Part shown: positions 12,840-22,881 of the stretch, piece after piece
How the letters are laid out: each line of letters begins with the position of its first letter
Numbering within the stretch: position 1 is the first letter of the stretch
Assembly (NCBI RefSeq): GCF_964355755.1
Contig: NC_092675.1
Span: 27,384,412-27,448,411 of the forward strand
Source of the DNA: Antedon mediterranea
Lineage: Eukaryota; Echinodermata; Crinoidea; Comatulida; Antedonidae
Length of the DNA stretch: 64,000 nucleotides
Direction of reading: 5' to 3'
The notes under the pieces: model-generated
What the model was told of the DNA's origin: nothing
What the model saw: only the letters and a program-made list of their open reading frames with translations
Database searches by the model: none
Position numbers and translations under genes: made by a program

Positions 12840-13811
12840 TTACATTTTTTAGTTCCGATATTACGACAATACCAACGCCTCGGGCCGGGTTCACAATAGC
12901 ATAGATTGACGTAGTATGGTCCTGGAATTCCAGAAATGTGCCACTTGCCCCGACCCAGATCGGGCAAGTACGGATTTTAAAGCAATTTAAAATGCGTATT
13001 TTTAGCATTAATTTAGTAAACACCACTTTTATTAAAGTGGTCATATGACCACACACCGACGCCTCGCGTCGGGTACACAATAGTATAGATTGACGTAGTA
13101 TGGTCCTGGCATTCCAGAAATGTGCCACCTGCCCCGGCCCAGTGCGGGCAAGTACGTGTTTTAAAGCAATTTCAAATGCGTATTTTTAGCAATAATTTAC
13201 TAAGAATTAATAGCACCACTTTTAAAGTGGCCATATGACCACACCACGACGCCTCGGGCCGGGTACACAATAATATAGATTGACGTAGTATGGTCCTGGC
13301 ATTCCAGAAATGTGCCACTTGCCCCGGCCCAGTGCGGGCAAGTACGGGTTTTAAAGCAATTTAAAATGCGTATTTTTAGTGTTATTTTACTAAGTATTAA
13401 TAGCACCACTTTTAAAGTGGCAATATGACCACACCCCGACGTCTCGGGCCGGCCGCCGGGTACACAATAGTATAGATTGACGTAGTATGGTCCTGGCTTT
13501 CCAGAAATGTGCCACTTGCCCCGGCCCAGTGCGGGCAAGTACGGATTTTAAAGCAATTTAAAATGCGTATTTTTGGCATTAATTTAGTAAACACCACATT
13601 TAAAGTGGCCATATGACCACACCCCGACGCCTCGGGCCGGGAACACAATAGTATAGATTGACGTAGTATGGTCCTGGCATTCCAGAAATATGCCACTTGC
13701 CCCGGCCCAGTGCCGGCAAGTACCGTACGGATTTTAAAGCAATTTAAAATGCGTATTTTTAGCATTAATTTAGTAAACACCACTTTTAAAGTGGCCATAT
13801 GACCACACCCC
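12840..13811 (+). repeat. satellite array A (unit about 186 bp)
   Basis: About five tandem units. Landmarks in order are CGCCTCGGGCCGGG, ACACAATAGTATAGATTGACG, TGGTCCTGGCATTCCAGAAA, TGCCACTTGCCCCGGCCCAG, TTTTAAAGCAATTTAAAATG, the palindrome CCACTTTTAAAGTGG, and CATATGACCACACCCCGACG. Because the unit is about 62 codons long, frames stay open over several units and give spurious ORFs. The array is cut at 13811 by the palindromic element and resumes in register at 27614. Confidence 0.93.
13806..13811. repeat. 6-bp target site duplication, left copy (CACCCC)
   Basis: The uninterrupted satellite reads GACCACACCCCGACGCC. Left of the element the satellite ends ...CCACACCCC, and right of it the satellite restarts CACCCCGACGCC, so CACCCC is present twice. 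Confidence 0.88.
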
Positions 13812-13871
13812 AGTAGAGGTAGAGGGAATACAGACCCGAATGGAAGGTCATACCCCCAGGGCAGAAGTATT

Positions 13872-14075
13872 CCAGGCCCAAATGGAATGTCATACCCCCA
13901 GGGCATATTTCATATTTCTATTGTTTAATTTCCAGGTATTGTAATAATAATTAGTGAAAGGTCATTCTTTGTACCAGACCGGAAAGGAATGTCATATCCC
14001 CAGGGTATATATTATATTTTCTATTGTTTAATTTCCTGTTATTGTAATATTAATTAGCGAAAGGTCATTCTTTGT
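13872..14075. repeat. subterminal tandem repeat, 102-bp unit, left end
   Basis: Two imperfect units (13872-13973, 13974-14075) share ATGTCATA(C/T)CCCCAGGG, TTCTATTGTTTAATTTCC and AAAGGTCATTCTTTGT. A partial copy lies at 13830-13858. Iterated subterminal motifs close to both ends could be binding sites for a transposition or replication protein; this is an inference. Confidence 0.75.
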
Positions 14076-14409
14076 TAGAGAAGGGGGTTTGTTATTTTGG
14101 CGGGGTTTTCGTTTTGGCCTGGGTTATAATTGTAGTTGGTGATGAATTTGTATTTTAAATATATTAGTGAAGGTAGTTCTTTGTTTGAGGATTGCTATTG
14201 TTATTTTTAGGCGGTTTGACCATTGCATAGGTCGCCTTTGTTTAGTATATCCTAATTTCTTTTGTTCATTGTTCTTTTTGTTTGGTACAATAGTTTTGTA
14301 TTTGATATTTTAGAGCCGTTTCTTTTTAGACATTGTAAGAAGAGGGACTGCTTTTTGTGACCTTTCCAGTTGTTTCGTCTATTTTTACGTGGAGTTACAG
14401 TATTTCGCT

Positions 14410-14961
14410 ATGTCTGGAAGTATAGATTTTTCGTTAGGTAGCTGTGTAGATACAGTTATAATTATTAGCGATGATGAGGAGACTGTTGTTACAGGTAACG
14501 ATATCGGTGATCGGTACATGCGGACTAATGAGGGTGTACCCGCCGGTGTTGATGAAGGAGTTGAGAGGGGTAGCCGGGCTACAAGTTGTATATTTACGTA
14601 CGTAGATGAGGTGGAGAGAGAATTGTTATTGAAATTGGAATATTTAGCCAGAGAAGTGTTTGTTTCTCAAGTGTTAAACATGTGCTGGATGTTAAGTAAA
14701 GCGGCTTGTTATGGTTGCGAATTTGATAGGCCTGGTCAAAAATATCATGACTTCTGCTGTATGAAATCTCCAGAAGAACAGATTGATTATTTTTATCGGG
14801 AGGTTCTGGATAAAGAGTATGTTACAGACAATACCGTGTATAGTGAGTTGAATAAGTACGAGGAATATTCATTACCACGGTATAGACATTTTGTTTACTT
14901 TCTCGTAAATACCTTGACTAATTCAGAGAACCTGTATAAGTTATTGTGTGAGGATATCTAA
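14410..14961 (+). CDS. SIM-containing Cys/His protein, 183 aa (left arm copy)
   Basis: The product is not recognised. The frame is open from a non-ATG codon at 14389. The first ATG is at 14410, preceded by CGCT, and gives 183 residues. Near the N-terminus the run VIIISDDEE is a textbook SUMO-interaction motif: a beta-branched hydrophobic core followed by Ser and acidic residues. The middle has CYGCEFDRPGQKYHDFCC, a CxxC...HxxCC cluster that could bind zinc. Acidic and helical segments follow (EEQIDYFYREVL, NTLTNSENLYKLL). It lies about 600 bp inside the terminus and 200 bp upstream of the AlkB gene, in the same direction. The identical copy in the other arm means that selection on one copy cannot be separated from arm homogenisation. 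A role in binding the element's ends or in contacting SUMO-modified nuclear bodies is possible but unproven. Confidence 0.7.
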   Translation: MSGSIDFSLGSCVDTVIIISDDEETVVTGNDIGDRYMRTNEGVPAGVDEGVERGSRATSCIFTYVDEVERELLLKLEYLAREVFVSQVLNMCWMLSKAACYGCEFDRPGQKYHDFCCMKSPEEQIDYFYREVLDKEYVTDNTVYSELNKYEEYSLPRYRHFVYFLVNTLTNSENLYKLLCEDI

Positions 14962-15168
14962 AACGTGTTTCGCACGTGCCACGGAAAAACGATTGACCGG
15001 AAAACAAACAATTAACAATGCTTTTAATCCGCACGCGTTGTAGGGAGACAATTGACAGGAAAAACAATTAATATCGCTTTAGGCTAATTACTGTTAAAAG
15101 GCTACTTCCGTACTGAGCTGTTACATATATATCGGACCTGATTCAAACGCAGTTTTAAAGTACCAACG

Positions 15169-16867
15169 ATGACTACCTCCTCGAAGTTATTGGATCCTAG
15201 AAAATTTTTCAACGGTCAAACAAACGATTTGAGTAAAGCAGCGAAGCCGTCAACAAGTAAAAAATCATTTCACTCTGCCTCAGGAATTAGCGCCATGGAT
15301 TATGCCGAAATGACCGGTGGTGAACCAAAGATTCCAATAACTTCAACGAATCGGATTTTTCTGTCTGAAAAACGCCATGTAGTGGCCCAGCGCTGGGGTG
15401 AAGTTGTTTATGTATGCCTTAGAGAATGTTATCAAACGGAAGAAAATGGTGCCTTCAAACCTGGACCTCTAGGTATTAATTTACCCGTTCTGCTGTGGCA
15501 AAAACTTTTTACCAATATTGATTTAATTCTTCAAGCCCTAGCCAACTTGCAAAGAGACATTAACTTGGTGGAGGCAGTAAGAATCCCACTTTCGGACATA
15601 CTACATGTGGTAGTTAGTAGCTGGAAAGAAGAGCAGTTTGTATGTATTCGCCATTGTTACCAGGCCGAAGAAGGAGGCGAGTTTAAACCCGGCAAAAAAG
15701 GTATTAACCTTCCAAAGAGACAGTGGTACAAGTTAATTGAACAACACGGTGAAATTCAAAAGATGATTGAAGAGGTTGATAATGATAATGCGGTTACCGT
15801 CGATGGTGGTGGTGACGAAAACGATAACGGAGGACGTTTATTCAATTCAGAGCAACAATTGCTATCCCCTGATTGGTTATCTGTGCAAAAAATAACAGGG
15901 GAAAATTTAGATTGTGATTACCTTCAACTTCTTGATAAAGGAACAGCCGATACATTGTTTAAAAAATGTGAGGAAGAGATTGACTATTTTACCGGTGATC
16001 TTGCAAAGGTGAAAGTGTACGGAAAGTGGTTTAATATTCCTAGAAAACAGGTTAGTTCCATTATTATTTTATCCGTGGTTTTGTATTAATGACTTGTTAA
16101 TTACTTGTAGGCCTATATCGTTTCCTTTGTTTTTCTTTATTTACCGCTGGGTAGATGTGTAATTTACTCTTTTACTGTAAATGATTTTATTAGGGCGTGT
16201 TCATTTACATCTCACCAAATAAGATTCTTAAATTACTATGTAATGTATGGTTTTCCCCTCTGTATGTTTCGTTTGGCGATTCGGGCCTAACTTACAAATA
16301 TTCAGGCAATACAGTACCAGCTTTACCGTGGCCACCATTCCTGAAAGATCTCCGCGATCTTTTAAAAACGGTTACAGGACATTACTTCAATTTTGTCTTG
16401 GTCAATCGGTAAATATTCTTGTTTATTATTTTGTTTGTTTTAATTCTATTGTGCAAGTGTTATTTTACTTACATACATCCCCCCTCCCCCAATGGTTAAT
16501 TGGGTGTTTTTTTTTTAATCTCATGTTAAAATACTTTATTTTCTATTGTATTTTGTCGTTACTCTATAGATATGCTACTGGCAGTGATTACATTGGCGAA
16601 CACAAAGATGATGAAAAAGACATGAATCACTTTAGTCCAATCGCCTCTGTATCATTAGGGCAAACACGTATGTTTAGATTTCGACATGGTGATGCGCGAG
16701 GTAAGAGCCCCAAAAGAATAATTGAGCCAGTAACTGTTGATCTTAAACACGGTACATTATTAATGATGAATTATCCCACTAATGAGTACTGGTACCATTC
16801 ACTGCCTAAAAATCAATCCATCAAGCTACCACGAATAAATCTTACGTTTAGAGATATTAAAAGATGA
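15169..16867 (+). CDS. double PC4 domain-ALKBH2-like DNA demethylase fusion (left arm copy)
   Basis: Three exons are predicted: 15169-16050, 16266-16408 and 16570-16867, giving 440 aa. Residues 1-50 look disordered. PC4/p15 domain 1 covers about 61-125 (FKPGPLGINL). PC4 domain 2 covers about 135-203 (VCIRHCYQ, EFKPGKKGINLP..QW). A linker follows, and then an AlkB core from about 280 (VYGKWFNIPRKQ). The Fe(II) ligands are H353-x-D355 (GEHKDDE) and H418 (WYHSLP). The 2-oxoglutarate arginines are R430 and R436 (PRINLTFR). This pattern matches ALKBH2, which reverses 1-methyladenine and 3-methylcytosine in nuclear DNA. PC4 domains bind single-stranded DNA. Donors at 16051 (GTTAGT) and 16409 (GTAAAT) and the acceptor at 16569 (TATAG) are canonical. 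The expected acceptor before VSFGDSG reads CTCTGTAT instead of ending in AG. An in-frame AAG acceptor at 16221-16223 would add 14 residues. A TATA-like ACATATATAT lies about 40 bp before the ATG. Confidence 0.82.
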
Positions 16868-18540
16868 GAGAAATTTTACGCAAACATTAGGCCTAACAGT
16901 CTTCAATAGTGATTGCAGATCTCAAGAACATCAACTGTTCATGATCTGTTTTCATATAGTGTAGTAGTACAAGTTAGATTACTTTTGTGATGATATTTCT
17001 ACAAATGGTTGTATTATTGTATTGAAGTTAATTCACTTAGATATAGGGCTAATTCCATTGATCGTTAATAATAATGTGATTGTTTGTCATAGTGTGGATA
17101 ATGATTAACTTTACGAAACAAATAGTTGTATTATTGTATTGAAATTCACTTAGATTCCATTGATCGTTAATATTCATGTGATTGTGTCCCATTGTGTGGA
17201 TAAAAATTAAATAATCTCTTAAAAGTAAATTGTATTGTATTTCTAATTGTTATAAATACATGTAACAGTTTCTTATGTTTGCACGTTTTTCTTTAAAGCG
17301 TTTTAACCGTTTAGTTAGTCATTTCTACTAATTTTAACAGAAAAACAAAAAAACTAGACATTCAACCGGACCCCAAACATTGAAATTTGTTTACAAGCAG
17401 GTTATTTCCATTAGCTATTCTAAGGCCTACTTTTTTTTTCTACATGTTTATTTTTCGACTATTTTTAAAAACTTTTTTTATGAATCTTCTGCTGTTTCGT
17501 TAGCAATTTTACAGGCCTGTGTCTTCGCTCTGTAGGCTTAACCTTATAACGGTTCTTTGTAAATGTTCTCTTATTGATGGTTACCTATAGCTCTCTCACA
17601 TCCCTTAATCTAGCACCATTTTATGAAAGATTCCTCAGTAAGGGGTTTATTACTGACGCTAGGTATCATCGACAGGGAATATTAGACAAAACATGACGTC
17701 ACTATTTTTAAAAGGTTTTCTCATTCAAGAACAGCTGACGTCAATGAAGAATACGTTACAACACGATAACTACCGGACAGCAGCAAAAAACATCAACCAA
17801 TCACAAATCTGAGCTACTAGTTAAATAATAAATAAACGAAACAAAGACAAAAGAAAAGGAAATACACTAAACAAATCATTTTCGTCTCGAAGTTATATTA
17901 ACGTAAATTTTTCCTTCACAAAATCACAGGAGACGCGTTTAACGTTTCCAATCACATTATTCAACTCATCAGGTGTAATATCTTTACACAAATCCTTTAT
18001 ATCTTTACTTGTTTTCTTACCAGCTCATATCAAACATGAATATTACTCTAAAGGATTGATGTACGATAAACCCCCCCCCCCCTTTTTTTTCTTTTTTTTT
18101 AAAGTCTGCATAGCGGCACGAGAAAACAATTGATAATGGAGATAAAAAGTTTGTCTTACATTGTTATACAGTAACCTGTGTTTTTCTTTGTTTACACCAT
18201 CTCATTGTTTATAATTATGTATGTTAATGTCGATAGTGTTTCTCTAGTACAGTTTATTACTTGTTTATACTCGTAAAGTTGGCAGGCCTCCATGTTGTTG
18301 GTATATTTTGTAAAAATTGTATTTATGTTTACTTTTTAAAAATCGTTTTATTTGCATTTTATCTCCTCCTGGTTAAAATGAGTGTGATGTTGCTTAAAAA
18401 GTTAACAAGTATAACCACTAAAACGGTTCAATACCTGTAGGAAATCATCAACATTGTAACATGCTGTAAACAATACAAATTAGTTTCACAAATTATTTAA
18501 ACAATAACACTAACAAATTATTAGAATTTAAGAAAATAAA
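16868..18540. other. arm interior without a recognised gene (left arm)
   Basis: AT-rich sequence with no coding frame I can support. It contains two diverged copies of TTGTATTATTGTATTGAA..TTCACTTAGAT...CCATTGATCGTTAAT (about 17008-17075 and 17126-17175). It also has a poly-C/poly-T tract at 18068-18100 whose length differs from the mirror copy. The mirror region is 22882-24558. Confidence 0.5.
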
Positions 18541-18840
18541 GGTGTACAGATTTTATTTCGATAAAAAAAGTGTACAAAAATAACTTTACAAAAAATGTAC
18601 AGATTAAATTAACAACAACAAAAAATCACACATTAAACTAATTCTTATAAAGGTGTACAGTGTACATTGGCCACAGACATTCTTAAAACGAGGTGTACAG
18701 CTTTTATTTTAAAAAAAAGTATACAAAAATAATTTTACAAAAAGTGTATAGAATAAATTTACAAAAAAAAGTTCACACATTAAACTAATGCTTATAAAAG
18801 TCTACATGTCGATGTGTACATGTAACGTGGCATTACCATT
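18541..18840. repeat. 150-bp tandem duplication with GTGTACA motifs (left arm)
   Basis: Two units (18541-18690 and 18691-18840) each begin GGTGTACAG and carry GTACAAAAATAA, TTTACAAAAA and CACACATTAAACTAAT. The repeated GTGTACA/TGTACAC words are palindromic-like and could be protein-binding sites. The mirror copy is at 22582-22881. Confidence 0.75.
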
Positions 18841-19490
18841 AAGAAACAAATACAAACCAAACACTTAACAGCTAAAACAGCATAGCGATCGTTTTCGTAC
18901 GTAAAACAATACCTCCAGCAGGTATATCAACTTTAGTATTTTAAGTATAGGGCCTACACGCGACAAACACACAAACACCCTCTTGAATTGTAGGTACAGG
19001 CCTTTTGCCGTTCGTAATTCAAACTGTTCGGAAAATTGAAGTTAATATTCTGAGATTAGGCCTATAGTCTATGATTGCATTCTGCCTTCCCTCTCAGGAG
19101 CTTAGACTTGTCAACGGTCTAAAAGAGCTGTAATGCAGGATGCGAAACATAACAGTTTATTAATAAACAGTATATTATAACGATAAAGAAACGAATGTAC
19201 GATACACCAATATAACAGTACAATAACTGATTAACTGAAGACTTGAAGTCTACTGTATTCCTACAATCATTCAAGTAGACATTGTTTGTTGAGTGTATGA
19301 TACTTTCTCCAAAGAGAATTCGAACGATGTGTTTTTCGGACGTGTTTCTACGGTTATCAGAACGGGTCGATAATAATTTTAAAAAATAAAAACAAAAACA
19401 AAACAAAAAACGAACAACCTACTAACTTCCAAAAAATCAATACCCAAATAAGCTGAACCTAACCCACTAATTAATAATCTGTTCCATACA

Positions 19491-19697
19491 TCAAAATCGG
19501 CCGAAAATGATCTGAACATTGAAAAGTGGACACGGTCGTCTGTTCTTCTTTTCTGTTTCCACGGCTTGTGACAGCCTCGTTGGTGATAAAGTCATGCGGT
19601 TTACACACTTATGATGACCATATCGCATAACATGTTCAGGGAACTTATTTTTCAACTCTCTGATACAATGTTTAAATACAAGTGGACTGGAAACCAT
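19491..19697 (-). CDS. small hypothetical ORF, 68 aa (left arm copy)
   Basis: The frame has an ATG start in a fair context (TAAATGG) and reads MVSSPLVFKHCIRELKNKF... with a basic C-terminal half (EKKNRRPCP). I recognise no family. It points away from the centre, toward the AlkB gene. Its identity with the mirror copy reflects arm identity and is not evidence of selection. It may be an exon or a chance frame. Confidence 0.25.
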   Translation of the reverse strand: MVSSPLVFKHCIRELKNKFPEHVMRYGHHKCVNRMTLSPTRLSQAVETEKKNRRPCPLFNVQIIFGRF

Positions 19698-19714
19698 TTA
19701 GGAATAGGGTTTTC

Positions 19715-20383
19715 TAATAATAAAAGTTGTGTAAAACTTTAGTTATGGTCAAGGAGAATTGGTAAAGACTTGGAGTAAATGGTCAAAGCCGGTGGCAAAT
19801 GGTCAAGACCGAGAGAAAAATTAATGTACACCATTTTATAAGTTTATAGTCAATTATTGTGTTAACATTCATTTATGAATAAATCTGTATACGTATTCAA
19901 TAATAAAAAGAAGAATAACTTTCTTATGCTTAATATCATGAATAACATATCTTTAGTGGTTAAGGTAATATATTATTTCTCTGTATACTGCCGTCACACA
20001 TATAGATAAAGAGAGACTGTCCATTAATAAAAGTTGTGTAAAACTTTAGTTTTGGTCAAGGGGATTGGTCAAGACTTGAAGTAAATGGTCGAGACTTGGA
20101 GTAAATGGTCGAGACCGGGGGAAAATGGTCAAGACAGGGAGAAAATGATCAAGACAGGGAGAAAATGATCAAGACAGGGAGAAAAATTAATGTATACAAT
20201 TTTATAAGTTTATAGCCACTTATTGTGTTAAATTTCATTTATGATTAAACCTGTATACGTATTCAATAATAAAAAATTAATTTTCCTTCACTTAATATCA
20301 TGAATAACATATCTTTAGTGGTTAAGGTATTATATTATTTCTCTGTATACTGACCTCACAAATATAGATAAAGAGAGACTGTA
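19715..20383. repeat. tandem duplication (about 306 and 359 bp) with 20-bp sub-repeats (left arm)
   Basis: Unit 1 (about 19715-20020) and unit 2 (about 20025-20383) both run from ATAAAAGTTGTGTAAAACTT to ATATAGATAAAGAGAGACTG. Unit 2 is longer because a 20-bp motif (TGGTCAAGACAGGGAGAAAA) is iterated about six times at 20075-20185. The mirror copy is at 21039-21707. Confidence 0.85.
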
Positions 20384-20679
20384 ACTAAAGGTTTATTGAT
20401 TATTAGGGTTACAGTGAGAGTTCTATGCAAACATTAAAAGGCCAATTAACGAGCCACCCAACTTAATTAAGTACCGGTACCTAACAAATGCGCTCAAACT
20501 CTATGCAGGTTACAACTCTACAAAAGAGGACATTGTATTTTTAAACTAGGGTTAAACATGAAAAAGGTCAATTACTTGAACTCTGAACATTGGAAAAAGG
20601 GTTGTGTCAATTGACACTTGAACTTTACCTCTAGACAAGGAGGAATGGACAGTTACAATTTACCATTAAACTCTGGTCA

Positions 20680-20742
20680 ACCGTTTTATTGGGGGGCTCT
20701 CAAATTTCGACGAAGTCGAAAATTGAAACTCCCATGCTTTTG
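20680..20742. other. 63-bp central spacer of the palindrome
   Basis: The only unpaired part of the 13.8-kb element. It contains its own small stem, TTTCGAC-GAA-GTCGAAA (about 20704-20722), at its middle. If the whole arm pair folded, this would be the loop. Such a non-palindromic turn-around is what foldback priming of a displaced strand would leave. Confidence 0.85.
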
Positions 20743-21038
20743 TGACCAGAGTTTAATGGTAAATTGTAACTGTCCATTCCTCCTTGTCTAGAGGTAAAGT
20801 TCAAGTGTCAATTGACACAACCCTTTTTCCAATGTTCAGAGTTCAAGTAATTGACCTTTTTCATGTTTAACCCTAGTTTAAAAATACAATGTCCTCTTTT
20901 GTAGAGTTGTAACCTGCATAGAGTTTGAGCGCATTTGTTAGGTACCGGTACTTAATTAAGTTGGGTGGCTCGTTAATTGGCCTTTTAATGTTTGCATAGA
21001 ACTCTCACTGTAACCCTAATAATCAATAAACCTTTAGT

Positions 21039-21707
21039 TACAGTCTCTCTTTATCTATATTTGTGAGGTCAGTATACAGAGAAATAATATAATACCTTAA
21101 CCACTAAAGATATGTTATTCATGATATTAAGTGAAGGAAAATTAATTTTTTATTATTGAATACGTATACAGGTTTAATCATAAATGAAATTTAACACAAT
21201 AAGTGGCTATAAACTTATAAAATTGTATACATTAATTTTTCTCCCTGTCTTGATCATTTTCTCCCTGTCTTGATCATTTTCTCCCTGTCTTGACCATTTT
21301 CCCCCGGTCTCGACCATTTACTCCAAGTCTCGACCATTTACTTCAAGTCTTGACCAATCCCCTTGACCAAAACTAAAGTTTTACACAACTTTTATTAATG
21401 GACAGTCTCTCTTTATCTATATGTGTGACGGCAGTATACAGAGAAATAATATATTACCTTAACCACTAAAGATATGTTATTCATGATATTAAGCATAAGA
21501 AAGTTATTCTTCTTTTTATTATTGAATACGTATACAGATTTATTCATAAATGAATGTTAACACAATAATTGACTATAAACTTATAAAATGGTGTACATTA
21601 ATTTTTCTCTCGGTCTTGACCATTTGCCACCGGCTTTGACCATTTACTCCAAGTCTTTACCAATTCTCCTTGACCATAACTAAAGTTTTACACAACTTTT
21701 ATTATTA
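21039..21707. repeat. tandem duplication with 20-bp sub-repeats (right arm mirror)
   Basis: Mirror image of 19715-20383. The iterated motif here reads TTTTCTCCCTGTCTTGATCA. Confidence 0.85.
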
Positions 21708-21724
21708 GAAAACCCTATTCCTAA

Positions 21725-21931
21725 ATGGTTTCCAGTCCACTTGTATTTAAACATTGTATCAGAGAGTTGAAAAATAAGTTCCCTGAACATGTTATGCGAT
21801 ATGGTCATCATAAGTGTGTAAACCGCATGACTTTATCACCAACGAGGCTGTCACAAGCCGTGGAAACAGAAAAGAAGAACAGACGACCGTGTCCACTTTT
21901 CAATGTTCAGATCATTTTCGGCCGATTTTGA
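21725..21931 (+). CDS. small hypothetical ORF, 68 aa (right arm copy)
   Basis: Identical in translation to the frame at 19491-19697. The same reservations apply: no recognised family, and its conservation is fully explained by arm identity. Confidence 0.25.
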   Translation: MVSSPLVFKHCIRELKNKFPEHVMRYGHHKCVNRMTLSPTRLSQAVETEKKNRRPCPLFNVQIIFGRF

Positions 21932-22581
21932 TGTATGGAACAGATTATTAATTAGTGGGTTAGGTTCAGCTTATTTGGGTATTGATTTTTTGGAAGTTAG
22001 TAGGTTGTTCGTTTTTTGTTTTGTTTTTGTTTTTATTTTTTAAAATTATTATCGACCCGTTCTGATAACCGTAGAAACACGTCCGAAAAACACATCGTTC
22101 GAATTCTCTTTGGAGAAAGTATCATACACTCAACAAACAATGTCTACTTGAATGATTGTAGGAATACAGTAGACTTCAAGTCTTCAGTTAATCAGTTATT
22201 GTACTGTTATATTGGTGTATCGTACATTCGTTTCTTTATCGTTATAATATACTGTTTATTAATAAACTGTTATGTTTCGCATCCTGCATTACAGCTCTTT
22301 TAGACCGTTGACAAGTCTAAGCTCCTGAGAGGGAAGGCAGAATGCAATCATAGACTATAGGCCTAATCTCAGAATATTAACTTCAATTTTCCGAACAGTT
22401 TGAATTACGAACGGCAAAAGGCCTGTACCTACAATTCAAGAGGGTGTTTGTGTGTTTGTCGCGTGTAGGCCCTATACTTAAAATACTAAAGTTGATATAC
22501 CTGCTGGAGGTATTGTTTTACGTACGAAAACGATCGCTATGCTGTTTTAGCTGTTAAGTGTTTGGTTTGTATTTGTTTCTT

Positions 22582-22881
22582 AATGGTAATGCCACGTTAC
22601 ATGTACACATCGACATGTAGACTTTTATAAGCATTAGTTTAATGTGTGAACTTTTTTTTGTAAATTTATTCTATACACTTTTTGTAAAATTATTTTTGTA
22701 TACTTTTTTTTAAAATAAAAGCTGTACACCTCGTTTTAAGAATGTCTGTGGCCAATGTACACTGTACACCTTTATAAGAATTAGTTTAATGTGTGATTTT
22801 TTGTTGTTGTTAATTTATTCTGTACATTTTTTGTAAAGTTATTTTTGTACACTTTTTTTATCGAAATAAAATCTGTACACC
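22582..22881. repeat. 150-bp tandem duplication (right arm mirror)
   Basis: Mirror of 18541-18840, with the CTGTACACCT and TTTTTGTAAA words in complement. Confidence 0.75.

Larger units (their letters stand above)
13812..20679 (+). repeat. left arm of the palindrome
   Basis: Pairs base for base with 20743-27613. The sum of paired coordinates is 41422 near the centre and 41425-41426 in the outer half. The shift is explained by the 5-bp indel and homopolymer differences. Confidence 0.95.

Noticed and set aside
16197-16867. Separate 71- and 206-codon frames over the AlkB region
   Set aside because: They are exon pieces and intron read-through of the three-exon AlkB gene. The alternative frame at the 5' part of the 206-codon frame has no homology.
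18068-18100. Poly-C/poly-T tract as a regulatory or packaging signal
   Set aside because: Its length differs between the arms as homopolymers usually do. Nothing else supports a function.
19119-19406. 95-codon frame in each arm (minus in the left, plus at 22016-22303 in the right)
   Set aside because: It has no ATG in the frame, begins in a poly-T run and shows no recognisable motif.
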